From: Microbacterium suwonense
GTDB taxonomy: Bacteria > Actinomycetota > Actinomycetes > Actinomycetales > Microbacteriaceae
Assembly (NCBI RefSeq): GCF_030296555.1
Contig: NZ_AP027728.1
Coordinates: forward strand, 372,001-436,000
Direction: 5' to 3'
Length of the DNA stretch: 64,000 nt
Shown here one piece after another: positions 19,164 to 29,207 of this stretch (positions are counted from its first letter, which is position 1; each line of letters starts with the position of its first letter). A model generated the notes under the pieces. It was given only the letters and a program-made list of their open reading frames with translations, had not been told where the DNA came from and made no database searches. The translations under genes were made by a program, and so were the position numbers.

Positions 19164-19192
19164 TGAACCCGGCACCAGCCCGGACTAGTCTC
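19164..19192 (+). promoter_or_regulatory. priA promoter
   Basis: TTGAAC at 19164-19169, a 17-base spacer and TAGTCT at 19187-19192 form a near-ideal sigma-A-type promoter. Transcription would start near 19200, leaving about 40 bases of leader before the priA ATG with AAGGA at 19230. priA therefore probably has its own promoter besides read-through from hisCBH. Confidence 0.65.
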
Positions 19193-19239
19193 GTCTCTCG
19201 TGTCCGCACCCGGCGGATCCCTCCCGAATCAAGGACGTC

Positions 19240-19986
19240 ATGAACGACTTCGCACAGGCCCCTTCGCTGATCCTCCTCCCCGCGGTCGACGTCGCGGGCG
19301 GCAAGGCGGTGCGTCTCACCCAGGGTGAGGCCGGCACGGAGACCAACTACGGCGACCCCATCGACGCCGCCGGCGAATGGGTCGACCAGGGTGCGCAGTG
19401 GATCCATCTCGTCGACCTCGACGCCGCGTTCGGGCGCGGCAGCAACGCCGGCATCCTGCGCAAGGTCATCAAGCAGTACCGCGGCGTGAACATCGAGCTC
19501 TCCGGCGGTATCCGCGACGATGCCAGCCTCGAGGCGGCGCTGGAGTCCGGCGCCAACCGCATCAACCTCGGCACCGCCGCGCTGGAGAACCCGGAGTGGG
19601 CGGCGGACGTGATCGGTCGCTACGGCGAGGCCGTCGCCGTCGGTCTGGATGTGCGCGGCAGCACGCTGGCAGCCCGTGGCTGGACCAAGGATGGCGGTGA
19701 CATCTGGGAGGTGCTGGAGCGCCTGGAGGAGGCCGGATGCAGCCGGTACGTCGTCACCGACGTCACCAAGGACGGCACGCTGCGCGGCCCGAACCTCGAC
19801 CTGCTGCGTGAGATCACCTCGCGCACGCCGAAGCCGGTGATCGCATCGGGCGGCGTCTCGAACCTCGACGACATCGCCGCGCTGCGCGACCTCGTGCCGC
19901 TGGGGGTCGAAGGCGCCATCGTCGGCAAGGCGCTCTACGCCGGGCAGTTCACCCTGGCAGAGGCGCTGGATGTCGCCGGCGACTGA
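19240..19986 (+). CDS. priA: Phosphoribosyl isomerase A (HisA/TrpF bifunctional)
   Basis: A (beta/alpha)8-barrel isomerase of 248 residues that converts ProFAR to PRFAR in histidine synthesis. In many actinobacteria the same enzyme also does the TrpF step of tryptophan synthesis. Motifs: [15 protein letters not shown] with the first catalytic Asp, [24 protein letters not shown] with the second Asp, and [12 protein letters not shown]. The bifunctional role is family knowledge; only absence of trpF from the genome would confirm it. Confidence 0.93.
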   Translation: MNDFAQAPSLILLPAVDVAGGKAVRLTQGEAGTETNYGDPIDAAGEWVDQGAQWIHLVDLDAAFGRGSNAGILRKVIKQYRGVNIELSGGIRDDASLEAALESGANRINLGTAALENPEWAADVIGRYGEAVAVGLDVRGSTLAARGWTKDGGDIWEVLERLEEAGCSRYVVTDVTKDGTLRGPNLDLLREITSRTPKPVIASGGVSNLDDIAALRDLVPLGVEGAIVGKALYAGQFTLAEALDVAGD

Positions 19987-20788
19987 CGACGCCTGCGGTC
20001 ATGGGGCATCGGTGGGATCGACGGCATCCCCTGGTGGCGCCGACTCTGCGGGCGTCCCGTGGGCGGGGCGCAGCTTCGAGCCGAACACCCGCGCCGACGA
20101 CGACGGCTCCGCCGACCCCACGCTGCTGGATGCGCTGCTGAGCTTCCGCGCCGGGACCGGATCCCAGGTCGAGGTCGTCGATGCATTCCGCGATGCGCGC
20201 GTGCTGGTGCCGCTCGTCGCCGAGAAGGGCGACGAGGGCGTCGGCCCGACCGGCCTGAAGGTCGACAAGACGCAGGAGCTGTCGATCGTGACAGTCGCCG
20301 CCCCCGACGGGCGGCGCGTGCAACCGGCGTTCTCGTCAGTCGAGGCCATGAGCCGGTGGGATGCCACCGCCCGTCCGATCCCCGTCGAGGCCGTCCGCGT
20401 GGCGCTGTCGGCATCGAGCGAGCAGACCGATCTGATCGTGCTCGACCCGGCCTCCGAGACCGAGTTCGTCTTCCGCAGGCCGGCGGTGTGGGCGATCGCG
20501 CAGGGGCAGCCCTGGGAGCCGAGCTTCCTCTCTCCGGAGGTCTTCACCGCGCTGCGCGAGAGCATCGGCCACGAGCTGGCCGTCATCGACGTCGCCGTGG
20601 CGTCGGGGGACCCGGACGCCAGGATGCGTGGCCCCGAGCTGGTGGTCACGCTCGAGCTCATCGACGGGCTGGACCGGGAGACGCTGGATGCCGTGCTCGC
20701 GCGCCTCGCACAGCGCTGGGCCGCCGATGACCGGATGGCCGTGCTGGTGGACTCGCTGACCGTGAAGCTGACCCGCTCGGCGTCGTGA
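19970..20788 (+). CDS. SseB family protein
   Basis: The protein is 272 residues with no signal peptide or membrane helix. It matches the SseB fold family ([30 protein letters not shown], then [15 protein letters not shown]). The N-terminal 40 residues are low-complexity. Its function in actinobacteria is unknown; the name comes from an enterobacterial protein. The ATG lies 17 bases inside priA, so it is probably coupled to it. Convergent with the DUF1844 gene. Confidence 0.8.
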   Translation: MSPATDDACGHGASVGSTASPGGADSAGVPWAGRSFEPNTRADDDGSADPTLLDALLSFRAGTGSQVEVVDAFRDARVLVPLVAEKGDEGVGPTGLKVDKTQELSIVTVAAPDGRRVQPAFSSVEAMSRWDATARPIPVEAVRVALSASSEQTDLIVLDPASETEFVFRRPAVWAIAQGQPWEPSFLSPEVFTALRESIGHELAVIDVAVASGDPDARMRGPELVVTLELIDGLDRETLDAVLARLAQRWAADDRMAVLVDSLTVKLTRSAS

Positions 20789-21175
20789 TCAGCTGACCGG
20801 ACCGGTCCACTTCTCGCCGGGGCCCTTGCCGACCTCGTCCTTGATCGGAGAGGCCTCGCGGAAGGCGAGCTGCAGGGAGCGCAGGCCGTCGCGCAGCGGA
20901 CGGGCGTGCGCGTTGCTGATCTCCGGTGCGCCGGCGGTGATGAGACCGGCGAGGGCGTTGATGAGCTTGCGCGCTTCGTCCAGGTCGAGCTGCGCCTCGG
21001 GGTCGTCGGCCAGGCCGAGCTTGACCGCAGCCGCGCTCATCAGGTGCACGGAGGTCGTGGTGATCACCTCGACGGCGGGAACGTCGGCGATGTCACGCGT
21101 CGCAGAGGAGGCGGCTTGCTCCTGCTGCGCCCAGCGCTCGTGGCGGTCATCGGGGTGCTCGGCAGGAATCGTCAC
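20789..21175 (-). CDS. DUF1844 family protein
   Basis: This is a 128-residue cytoplasmic protein. The DUF1844 core is visible: DIADVPAVEVITTTSVHLMSAAAVKLGL, then DLDEARKLINALAGL. The function is unknown, but the gene often neighbours infC in actinobacteria. I chose GTG 21175 (VTIPAEHPDDRHERW); a longer reading frame upstream would run into the infC leader. The C-terminal 40 residues are charged and less conserved. Confidence 0.85.
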   Translation of the reverse strand: MTIPAEHPDDRHERWAQQEQAASSATRDIADVPAVEVITTTSVHLMSAAAVKLGLADDPEAQLDLDEARKLINALAGLITAGAPEISNAHARPLRDGLRSLQLAFREASPIKDEVGKGPGEKWTGPVS

Positions 21176-21191
21176 TTGAGGATGCTTTCTG

Positions 21192-21417
21192 ATAGACTTC
21201 TGCGGGCTCCGGAGCGTCATGCTCCGGCACGAAAGAGGATTCATTCCCACCCGCGCTTGCCGCTCCAGGCTACCGGGTTCTGCACCCCGCCGGATTCCGG
21301 TGGAATGGGTGTCACAGGCCGGTGTCTCTGAGATGCACCGGCGGGTGGGGAGACTTCGATTTCGCCCGAGATGCAACCCGCATCCCGGTGGCCGAAACCA
21401 CGTCTAAGGAGCTCCGC
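21192..21417 (+). promoter_or_regulatory. infC promoter and structured leader RNA
   Basis: A TAGACT -10 hexamer at 21192-21197 would start a transcript near 21204, about 215 bases before infC. The leader contains several hairpins: CCGGAGC/GCTCCGG around 21212-21230, CCGCCGGA/TCCGGTGG near 21290, and CCGGTG/CACCGG near 21320-21345. A long-range pairing CATTCCCACC with GGTGGAATG is also possible. infC-rpmI-rplT operons are controlled by leader RNAs in other phyla; no known Rfam motif is recognised here. The -35 region is weak. Confidence 0.55.
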
Positions 21418-22032
<615 letters not shown>

Positions 22033-22105
22033 GCCGCCCCACAGCTCCCGCACCGCGCGGGTAACCCACCGTCGCCCGAACGGGCGCCACACGAAGGAAG
22101 AGAAG

Positions 22106-22303
22106 ATGCCGAAGCAGAAGACCCACTCGGGTGCGAAGAAGCGCTTCAAGATCACCGGCAGCGGAAAGCTGAAGAAGCAGCAGGCCGGCATGCGCCACAA
22201 CCTCGAGCACAAGTCGAGCCGCCGCACGCGTCGCCTGAACCAGGACCAGGTCCTCTCCAAGGCCGACACCAAGGTCGCCAACAAGCTTCTCGGCCGCGGC
22301 TGA
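22106..22303 (+). CDS. rpmI: 50S ribosomal protein L35
   Basis: This 65-residue, strongly basic protein reads [20 protein letters not shown] and ends NKLLGRG, as in the L35 family. GAAGGAAGAGAAG precedes the ATG. It lies between infC and rplT, the conserved order. Confidence 0.97.
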   Translation: MPKQKTHSGAKKRFKITGSGKLKKQQAGMRHNLEHKSSRRTRRLNQDQVLSKADTKVANKLLGRG

Positions 22304-22334
22304 GCGCCCGACGTACGAATAGGAACATAGGAAA

Positions 22335-22721
22335 ATGGCAAGAGTCAAGCGCGCAGTCAACGCGCACAAGAAGCGTCGCGTCATCCTCGAACGCGCCTCG
22401 GGCTACCGTGGCCAGCGCTCGCGTCTGTACCGCAAGGCCAAAGAGCAGGTCATCCACTCGCTGGTCTACTCGTACCGCGACCGTCGCAAGCGCAAGGGCG
22501 ACTTCCGTCGTCTGTGGATCCAGCGCATCAACGCCGCTGCCCGCCAGAACGGCATCACCTACAACCGCTTCATCCAGGGCCTCGGCCTCGCGGGCGTCCA
22601 GGTGGACCGTCGCATGCTCGCCGACCTGGCCGTGACCGACCCCGCGGCGTTCGCCACGCTGGTCGATGTCGCGAAGAAGGCACTGCCCTCGGACGTCAAC
22701 GCTCCGAAGGCCGCCGCCTGA
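22335..22721 (+). CDS. rplT: 50S ribosomal protein L20
   Basis: The 128-residue basic protein has [21 protein letters not shown] at its N-terminus, the long RNA-binding helix [23 protein letters not shown] and a globular C-terminal half. It binds 23S rRNA early in 50S assembly. In some bacteria L20 represses its own operon through the leader; whether the infC leader here is the target is not known. AGGAACATAGGAAA precedes the ATG. Confidence 0.97.
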   Translation: MARVKRAVNAHKKRRVILERASGYRGQRSRLYRKAKEQVIHSLVYSYRDRRKRKGDFRRLWIQRINAAARQNGITYNRFIQGLGLAGVQVDRRMLADLAVTDPAAFATLVDVAKKALPSDVNAPKAAA

Positions 22722-22734
22722 TCTGAACGATCCG

Positions 22735-22770
22735 GAAACGGGCGTCTCCCCTGGGGGAGGCGCCCGTTTC
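22735..22770 (+). terminator. Terminator of the infC-rpmI-rplT operon
   Basis: GAAACGGGCGTCTCCC (22735-22750) pairs with GGGAGGCGCCCGTTTC (22755-22770) over 16 bp with one G-T wobble and a 4-base loop. A short pyrimidine tract (GTCGTTG) follows. Confidence 0.9.
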
Positions 22771-22798
22771 GTCGTTGTGCTCCCAGTACACTGAGAGC

Positions 22799-23611
22799 GT
22801 GCTCGAGAATCCCCGATCGCCCCGAGTCCGTGCCGTCGCGAAGCTGACCAAGCGCAGCGCACGCGCGGAGGCCGGGCTGTTCCTGCTCGAGGGCCCCCAG
22901 TCGGTGCGCGAAGCGCTGAACTACCTGTCCGACGCGATCGTCGAGCTGTTCGCGACGCCGACGGCGTGGGAGAAGCACTCCGATGTGCGCGCGCTCGCGA
23001 CCGAGCACGGCATCGAGGTCGAATACGTCACCGAGAGCGTGCTGTCGGCCATGGCCGACACCGTCACGCCGCAGGGGATCGTCGCGGTGGCGCGCCAGAC
23101 GCCCACCTCGGTGCGGGACATCTTCTCGGCATCCCCTCGCCTGATCGCCATCTGCGAAGAGGTGCGCGACCCGGGGAACCTCGGCACGATCATCCGGGCG
23201 GCTGACGCCGCGGGGGCGGATGCTGTCGTGCTCACCGGTCGCACGGTCGACCCGTACAACCCCAAGGTGGTGCGCTCCACGACCGGGTCGCTGTTCCACC
23301 TGCCGTTCTCGGTCGGGGGAGACCTCGTGGATGTCGTCACCCGCGCGCACGGAGCGGGGATGCAGGTGCTCGCCGCGGACATCAAGGGCGAGGACCTGCT
23401 GCAGGCCAGGGCCGATGGCGTGCTGGAGCGGCCCACCGCGTGGCTGTTCGGCAACGAGGCACGCGGACTGGACGATGAGATGCTCGGGCTGGCCGACCAT
23501 TCGCTGCGCCTTCCGATCTACGGTCGCGCAGAGTCGCTGAACCTGGCGACCGCGGCCAGTGTGTGCCTGTACGAGAGCGCCTTCGCGCAGCGCGCCGGCG
23601 GAGGAGCGTGA
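22799..23611 (+). CDS. TrmH/SpoU family RNA 2'-O-methyltransferase
   Basis: A SPOUT-class methyltransferase of 270 residues. An N-terminal substrate-binding domain (FLLEGPQSVREALNYL) precedes the knotted domain with motif 1 VRDPGNLGTIIRAADAAGADAVVL, motif 2 WLFGNEARGL and motif 3 LRLPIYGRAESLNLATAAS. Whether the target is tRNA or 23S rRNA cannot be told. The GTG at 22799 is 6 bases after TACACT (22787-22792), so it is likely leaderless. It is followed 4 bases later by the response-regulator gene. Confidence 0.88.
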   Translation: MLENPRSPRVRAVAKLTKRSARAEAGLFLLEGPQSVREALNYLSDAIVELFATPTAWEKHSDVRALATEHGIEVEYVTESVLSAMADTVTPQGIVAVARQTPTSVRDIFSASPRLIAICEEVRDPGNLGTIIRAADAAGADAVVLTGRTVDPYNPKVVRSTTGSLFHLPFSVGGDLVDVVTRAHGAGMQVLAADIKGEDLLQARADGVLERPTAWLFGNEARGLDDEMLGLADHSLRLPIYGRAESLNLATAASVCLYESAFAQRAGGGA

Positions 23612-23615
23612 CGAC

Positions 23616-24293
23616 GTGCGCATCCTGATCGTCGAAGACGACGATCGCGTGGCCGAGGCGCTGGAGGCCTTCCTCAGCCGGTCCGGGTACGCGACCGTCC
23701 GTGCCGTCGACGGCGCCGAGGCTCTCGAGATGCTCGGGTCCGATACCGAGGTGGTGCTGCTCGATCTGGGTCTGCCCGACATCGACGGCATCGATCTGTG
23801 CCGTCGCATCCGGGCGCAGAGCGGGGTGCCGGTGATCATCGCGACGGCGCGCAGCGACGTGCAGGAGCGCATCCGGGGGCTGCGCGCGGGCGCCGACGAC
23901 TTCGTCGTCAAACCGTACGACGTGCGCGAGCTGCTCGCACGCATCGAGGCGGTCACCCGGCGGCTGCATCCGCTGGACGCGCTGCCGCCGGCACCGGCCG
24001 ATCGTGCCGTCATCGAGGCGGACGGGGTGAACGTCGACCTGGTCGCGCGGCGGGTGCTCGTCGACGGCACCCCGATCGATCTCACGCGCAAGGAGTTCGA
24101 CATCATCGCCGTGCTCGCACGCTACCCGGGTGTCGCCGTGCCGCGCGATCGGCTGATCCGCGAGGTGTGGAACACCGACTGGCAGAGCTTCGCACGCTCG
24201 CTGGAAGTGCATGTGGCATCGATCCGCCGCAAGATCGGGAGGGCGTCGCTGATCGAGACGGTGCGGGGCGTCGGGTACCGGCTGGAGGCGTGA
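23616..24293 (+). CDS. OmpR-family response regulator, candidate GluR
   Basis: A 225-residue two-component regulator. The receiver domain has the phospho-acceptor Asp in VVLLDLGLPDIDG, TARSDVQERIRGLRAGADDFVVKPYD, then a winged-helix DNA-binding domain (LTRKEFDIIAVLARYPG, IRRKIGRASLIETVRGVGYRLEA). GGAGGAG at 23600-23606 supports GTG 23616. It is followed 2 bases later by its kinase and then by a TAXI protein and gluABCD. A similar GluR-GluK pair beside gluABCD senses glutamate in Streptomyces; that role is inferred here from context. Confidence 0.85.
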   Translation: MRILIVEDDDRVAEALEAFLSRSGYATVRAVDGAEALEMLGSDTEVVLLDLGLPDIDGIDLCRRIRAQSGVPVIIATARSDVQERIRGLRAGADDFVVKPYDVRELLARIEAVTRRLHPLDALPPAPADRAVIEADGVNVDLVARRVLVDGTPIDLTRKEFDIIAVLARYPGVAVPRDRLIREVWNTDWQSFARSLEVHVASIRRKIGRASLIETVRGVGYRLEA

Positions 24294-24295
24294 CC

Positions 24296-25669
24296 ATGCG
24301 CCGCCGGCTGATCATCGTCTTCCTCGTCCCGCTCGTGCTGGTGCTGACCGTGCTCGGCGGCGCCTATGCCTGGAGTGCGGCGCGGAGTGTGCAGCAGGAG
24401 TTCTACGCCGAGCAGCTCGGAGACCTGAGCTATTTCGTCACCGGAGCGCGTCAGGCGCTGCTCTCGGGCAGCACCGAGGTCTTCGACGGCGAGGTGCAGC
24501 GCTATCGCGAGCTCTACGGCACGCGTGTCGTGATCGTGGATCGCACCGGTCGCCCATGGGCGCCGGCGGATGCCGACCCGGTGTTCGACAGCCCCGACGT
24601 CGATGCGCAGATCAAGCTGGCGCTCTCGGGGCGCAGGGGAGAGCTGCCGCAGAACGCCCTGCCCTGGCAGTTCACCGACCTGTCACTGGTGGAGCCGGTG
24701 TTCGACGGCGGCGACGTGATCGGCGCCGTCGTCATGTCGGCCAGCGTCGACGTGCCCCGCGCGGAGATCGGCAGGCAGTGGCTGCTGATCGTCACGGTCG
24801 CCGCCCTCGTCATCGCAGCCGGACTGCTCGTGGTGTTCCGTCTGGCCGGGTGGGTGCTGCGCCCCGTGCGGCGACTCGATCAGGCGATGGAGGCGATGGA
24901 GCGCGGCGACATGGAGGCCCGGATCGCCGACGACACCGGTCCTGCGGAGCTGCATCGCATGATCCTGATGTTCAACAGGATGGCCGACGAGATCGAGCGG
25001 GTCGTGGCCAGGCAGCAGGAGTTCGCGCTGAACGCCTCGCACGAGCTGCGCAACCCGCTGAACGCCCTGCTGCTGCGCGTCGAGGTGCTCGCTGCGGATC
25101 TGGGCGAGACCGGCGCCGCAGACGTGGAGAAGATCCGCGAGGAGGGGCAGCGGATGACGCGCATCCTCGACACGCTGCTCGGCTTCGCGCGGGGCGCCGT
25201 GCGCGAATCGGACTTCGAGGACGTCGACCTGAGCGCGCTGCTCGCACGGCGGGCGGAGGCGTGGCGCGAGGTCGCCTCCCGGAAGGACATCGTCCTGCAG
25301 CTCGACTCCGCACGCGTGCGCGCACGGGTGGACGAGGCGATCGTCGAGAGCGCACTGGATGCCGTGATCGACAACGCCGTGAAGTTCTCCGCGGAGGGCG
25401 GCCTGATCGAGCTCTCCGCCGACCGGGTCGATGGCGGTGCCCGGATCTCGGTCCGCGACCACGGCCCTGGCCTGGCTCCGGCTGAGCTGGAGCAGGCCGC
25501 CGACAGGTTCTGGCGCAGCCCGCGCAACCAGAACGTGCGCGGGTCGGGGCTGGGACTGGCGATCGCCACCGACCTGCTGCGCTCCGTCGGCGGACGGCTG
25601 GAGGTCGCCTCGCCGGAGGGCGGCGGTCTGGCCGTGTCGTTCACGCTGCCCGCAGCGGAGGATCGATGA
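24296..25669 (+). CDS. Sensor histidine kinase, candidate GluK
   Basis: 457 residues: helix 1 (LIIVFLVPLVLVLTVLGGAYAW), an extracytoplasmic sensor of about 135 residues, helix 2 (LLIVTVAALVIAAGLLVVF), a HAMP-like linker, the phospho-acceptor H-box FALNASHELRNPLNALL, the N-box DAVIDNAVKF and G-boxes DHGPGLAP and RGSGLGLAIATDLL. The stop overlaps the ATG of the TAXI lipoprotein gene, so kinase and binding protein are made together. This suggests the binding protein presents a ligand to the sensor; that interaction is inference. Confidence 0.87.
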   Translation: MRRRLIIVFLVPLVLVLTVLGGAYAWSAARSVQQEFYAEQLGDLSYFVTGARQALLSGSTEVFDGEVQRYRELYGTRVVIVDRTGRPWAPADADPVFDSPDVDAQIKLALSGRRGELPQNALPWQFTDLSLVEPVFDGGDVIGAVVMSASVDVPRAEIGRQWLLIVTVAALVIAAGLLVVFRLAGWVLRPVRRLDQAMEAMERGDMEARIADDTGPAELHRMILMFNRMADEIERVVARQQEFALNASHELRNPLNALLLRVEVLAADLGETGAADVEKIREEGQRMTRILDTLLGFARGAVRESDFEDVDLSALLARRAEAWREVASRKDIVLQLDSARVRARVDEAIVESALDAVIDNAVKFSAEGGLIELSADRVDGGARISVRDHGPGLAPAELEQAADRFWRSPRNQNVRGSGLGLAIATDLLRSVGGRLEVASPEGGGLAVSFTLPAAEDR

Positions 25670-26625
25670 GAACCGGATGCCGGCGGATGCTGGCCGCACT
25701 CCTGACCGCCGTGGTCATCGTCGGCATGGCGGGGTGCGCTCCCGAGCGCCCGGAATGGGCTCGGCATCCGCTGCGGATCGCGGGCGGCGGGGTCACCGGC
25801 GTGTACTACGACTACGGCGAGCACCTCGCGGCGGCGCTGCGGCGCGATCTGGATGCCGATGCGCAGGTGATCGAGACGAACGGCTCGGTCGACAATCTGC
25901 GCCTGATCGGCGAGGAGTGCGCAGCTCGGGTTCGCGCAGAGCGACGCGATCGCGGATGCCGTGGCCGGCACCGGCGATTTCGACGCGCCGCTGCCGATCC
26001 GGGCGGCCGCCCGGCTGTACGACGAGTACGTGCATGTGGTGGTGCGGGCGGATTCCGGCATCCGAGCGATCTCCGATCTCGCCGGGCGCAGCGTCTCTCT
26101 GGGCGGACAGGGATCGGGGGTCAGCGTGGTCGCACGCCGCATCCTGCAGGCGTCCGAGGTCGCGATCGGCGACGTCGACGATGCGGGACTGGGGCTGGAC
26201 GCCTCCATCGAGGCACTGAGGGATTCCCGCGTCGACGCGTTCTTCTGGGTCGGCGGCCTTCCCACTCCCGGCATCGAGAGGCTTGCGGCCGGGCTGCCGA
26301 TCCGGCTGCTCTCGATCGATCCCGATGTCGTCGAGCGGGCGGATGCCGCGCACGCGGGCGTCTACCGCTCCGCCGAGTTCCCGATCGGCACCTACGGCAG
26401 CGATGAGCCGACCCTGGCGATGACCGTGCCGAACTACCTGGTGACCTCGGTCGAGGTGCCGGACTCCCTGGTGCGGGGCGTGCTGGCCGAGCTGTTCGCG
26501 ACGCGGTCGGAGATCGCCAGGAGGTGCCCGCCGCGGCGCTGCTGGATCGGCGGCTGGCGATCTTCACCGATCCGATCGAGCTGCATCCCGGAGCGCAGGA
26601 GTACTACCGGCAGTCGCGACGCTGA
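25666..26625 (+). CDS. TAXI-family solute-binding lipoprotein without TRAP permease (frame broken twice)
   Basis: The protein begins with a lipoprotein signal ([15 protein letters not shown]; lipobox Cys). The TAXI fold follows: [61 protein letters not shown], and late [15 protein letters not shown] [10 protein letters not shown]. Two breaks occur. At about 25919-25922, 2 bases (GC) appear missing ([13 protein letters not shown] is restored). At about 26519-26521, one G is missing ([15 protein letters not shown] is restored). Corrected length is about 320 residues. There are no TRAP membrane subunits here. A Thermus TAXI protein binds glutamate/glutamine, which fits the adjacent glutamate transporter. 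Confidence 0.8.
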
Positions 26626-26655
26626 TCCGGCCGTTCGCGCTCCGCCCGCCGCCAG

Positions 26656-26755
26656 ACTCAAGAAACACTCAAGGGACTGGTTCGCAGACGGATCCGTGCA
26701 TAGTCTGAACGGGTCAGCGGATTCGATGGGGAGCGCTGAAGAAGGCGTGCTCCCC
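26656..26755 (+). promoter_or_regulatory. gluA promoter with 11-bp-phased direct repeats and leader hairpin
   Basis: Two copies of ACTCAAG at 26656-26662 and 26667-26673 start exactly 11 bases apart, the spacing OmpR/PhoB-type regulators use. They lie about 28-45 bases upstream of a TAGTCT -10 hexamer (26701-26706). There is no good -35, as expected for an activated promoter. The leader then has a 7-bp hairpin, GGGGAGC (26728-26734) with GCTCCCC (26749-26755). The upstream response regulator is the natural candidate to bind. Confidence 0.5.
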
Positions 26756-26785
26756 ACGACCGGCAGGTCCCATGGGAGGCGCACA

Positions 26786-27532
<747 letters not shown>

Positions 27533-27563
27533 CCTCCGTCCACAGCACAAGAAGGAGAAAACA

Positions 27564-28478
27564 ATGCGACGCACACGTGCACTCGCGGGAATCGGAATCG
27601 CAGCGACGGCGCTCCTGGCGCTCACCGCCTGCAACAGCGGCACCCCGTCCACACCCGGCTCGGATTCGGGCGACAGCGGTGACAACGGCGGCGACTCGGC
27701 CATCTGGGAGGTCGCCAGCGACGTCTCCCTGGACGGCAGCCCGACGTTCGAGAAGATGCAGAAGAACGGCGGCGTCACCGTCGGCGTCAAGGAGGATCAG
27801 CCCGGACTCGGCTACCTCGACCCGACCACCAACGAGCGCAGCGGCTTCGACGTCGACATCGCCCGCTGGATCGCGGCTTCGCTCGGCTTCGACGAGGACA
27901 AGATCACGTACAAGCCGATCGCCTCGGCCAACCGTGAGCAGGCCATCAAGAACGGCGACGTCGACTACTACGTCGGCACGTACTCGATCACCGACAAGCG
28001 CAAGCAGGACATCGACTTCGCCGGTCCCTACTTCATCACCGGGCAGGGTCTGCTGGTGCGCCAGGACAGCGGCATCGACGATGTCAAGGACCTCTCCGAC
28101 CTGAACGGCAAGACCGTCTGCTCGGCGACCGGCTCGACGCCGATCCAGAACATCAAGGCCAACTACCCGGAGATCAAGACCAAGGAGTACGACATCTACT
28201 CCGGCTGCGTCGAGGACCTGCTCAGCGGCTCCGTGGACGCGGTCACCACCGATCAGGCGATCCTGATCGGCTACGCCGCGCAGCACCCCGACGAGCTGAA
28301 GATCGTCGGCGGTCTGTTCACCGAGGAGCGCTACGGCGTGGGCATCCCGAAGGGCGATGAGGTGCTCAAGGACCACATCAACACGCTCTTCACCGATGGT
28401 CACGACATCTGGCAGAAGATCTTCGACAAGAACCTCGGCAAGTCGGGCATCAAGGTCGACCAGCCCGAGGTCGACTGA
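27564..28478 (+). CDS. gluB: Glutamate-binding lipoprotein of the ABC transporter
   Basis: A 304-residue family 3 solute-binding protein. The signal peptide ends in lipobox LTAC; a Ser/Gly/Asp-rich linker follows. The binding domain has VGVKEDQPGLGYLDP, RSGFDVDIARWIAASLG, YVGTYSITDKRKQDIDFAGP and LNGKTVCSATGSTP. Two cysteines (KTVCSATG, YSGCVED) could pair. AGAAGGAGAAAACA precedes the ATG. It lies 31 bases after gluA and before a hairpin and gluC. Confidence 0.92.
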   Translation: MRRTRALAGIGIAATALLALTACNSGTPSTPGSDSGDSGDNGGDSAIWEVASDVSLDGSPTFEKMQKNGGVTVGVKEDQPGLGYLDPTTNERSGFDVDIARWIAASLGFDEDKITYKPIASANREQAIKNGDVDYYVGTYSITDKRKQDIDFAGPYFITGQGLLVRQDSGIDDVKDLSDLNGKTVCSATGSTPIQNIKANYPEIKTKEYDIYSGCVEDLLSGSVDAVTTDQAILIGYAAQHPDELKIVGGLFTEERYGVGIPKGDEVLKDHINTLFTDGHDIWQKIFDKNLGKSGIKVDQPEVD

Positions 28479-28498
28479 CCGCGCCGTCGTTCATCACT

Positions 28499-28532
28499 GA
28501 TGGGCGGTCCCGCATCCACGGGGTCGCCCATC
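28499..28532 (+). promoter_or_regulatory. Intercistronic hairpin between gluB and gluC
   Basis: GATGGGCG (28499-28506) pairs with CGCCCATC (28525-28532), extended by TCCC/GGGG inside. A stem-loop just after a binding-protein gene usually stabilises its mRNA or partly terminates, so that GluB is made in excess over the permease subunits. Confidence 0.65.
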
Positions 28533-28550
28533 GAGAAGAAGGAGGATGGC

Positions 28551-29207
28551 ATGGATGCCATCTTCGGCAACCTCGACCTCTGGGGTCAGGCGATCGGCAA
28601 CACCCTGCTGGTGTTCGCCTTCGGCGGTGTGATCGCGCTGGTCCTCGGGACGATCGTCGGCGCCATGCGCGTCGCGCCGGTGCCGATCGCCCGCGCAGTG
28701 GGCACCGGATATGTGAATCTCATCCGCAACACCCCGCTCACCCTCATCTTCTTCATCTTCGTGTTCGGCTACCCGCAGCTGGGGCTGCCGAAGCTGTCGA
28801 ACACCGTGCTCGGCATCATCGCCATCGGCGTGTACACCGCCACCTACGTGGCCGAGGTGCTGCGCGCCGGCATCAGCACCGTCCCGGTCGGCCAGGCCGA
28901 GGCCGCCCGAGCGATCGGGCTGCCGTTCGGGCAGGTGATGACGCTGGTCATCCTGCCGCAGGCGTTCCGCTCGGTCGTCCCACCGATGATGAGCGTGTTC
29001 ATCGCCCTGCTGAAGAACACCACCGTCGCCGCCGGATTCTCGGTCGCCGAGCTCGCTGCGCTGCGCTCGACCATCTACGACTCGCACGACCGGCCCGGTA
29101 CCTCGATGGAAGTGCTGCTCTGGGTGGCTGTCGTGTTCGTCGCCCTCGTCATGCTGCTCAGCTGGGCTCAGCAGCATCTGGAGAAGAAGTGGAGGATCGC
29201 GCGATGA
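28551..29207 (+). CDS. gluC: Glutamate ABC transporter permease GluC
   Basis: A HisM-type permease of about 218 residues with five membrane helices. It has the N-terminal LWGQAIGNTLLVFAFGG, YVNLIRNTPLTLIFFIF and the ATPase-contact loop EAARAIGLPFGQVMTLVILPQAFR (EAA motif). AAGGAGG at 28539-28545 supports ATG 28551. The stop overlaps the gluD ATG. Works as a heterodimer with GluD. Confidence 0.91.
   Translation: MDAIFGNLDLWGQAIGNTLLVFAFGGVIALVLGTIVGAMRVAPVPIARAVGTGYVNLIRNTPLTLIFFIFVFGYPQLGLPKLSNTVLGIIAIGVYTATYVAEVLRAGISTVPVGQAEAARAIGLPFGQVMTLVILPQAFRSVVPPMMSVFIALLKNTTVAAGFSVAELAALRSTIYDSHDRPGTSMEVLLWVAVVFVALVMLLSWAQQHLEKKWRIAR

Noticed and set aside
22559..24212. Long minus-strand frames antisense to the methyltransferase and two-component genes
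   Set aside because: Arg/Ala/Ser-rich shadow sequence with no family pattern; the plus-strand proteins have complete motifs.
25666..26625. TRAP transporter locus
   Set aside because: Only the TAXI binding protein is present; no DctQ/DctM-type membrane subunits occur nearby.
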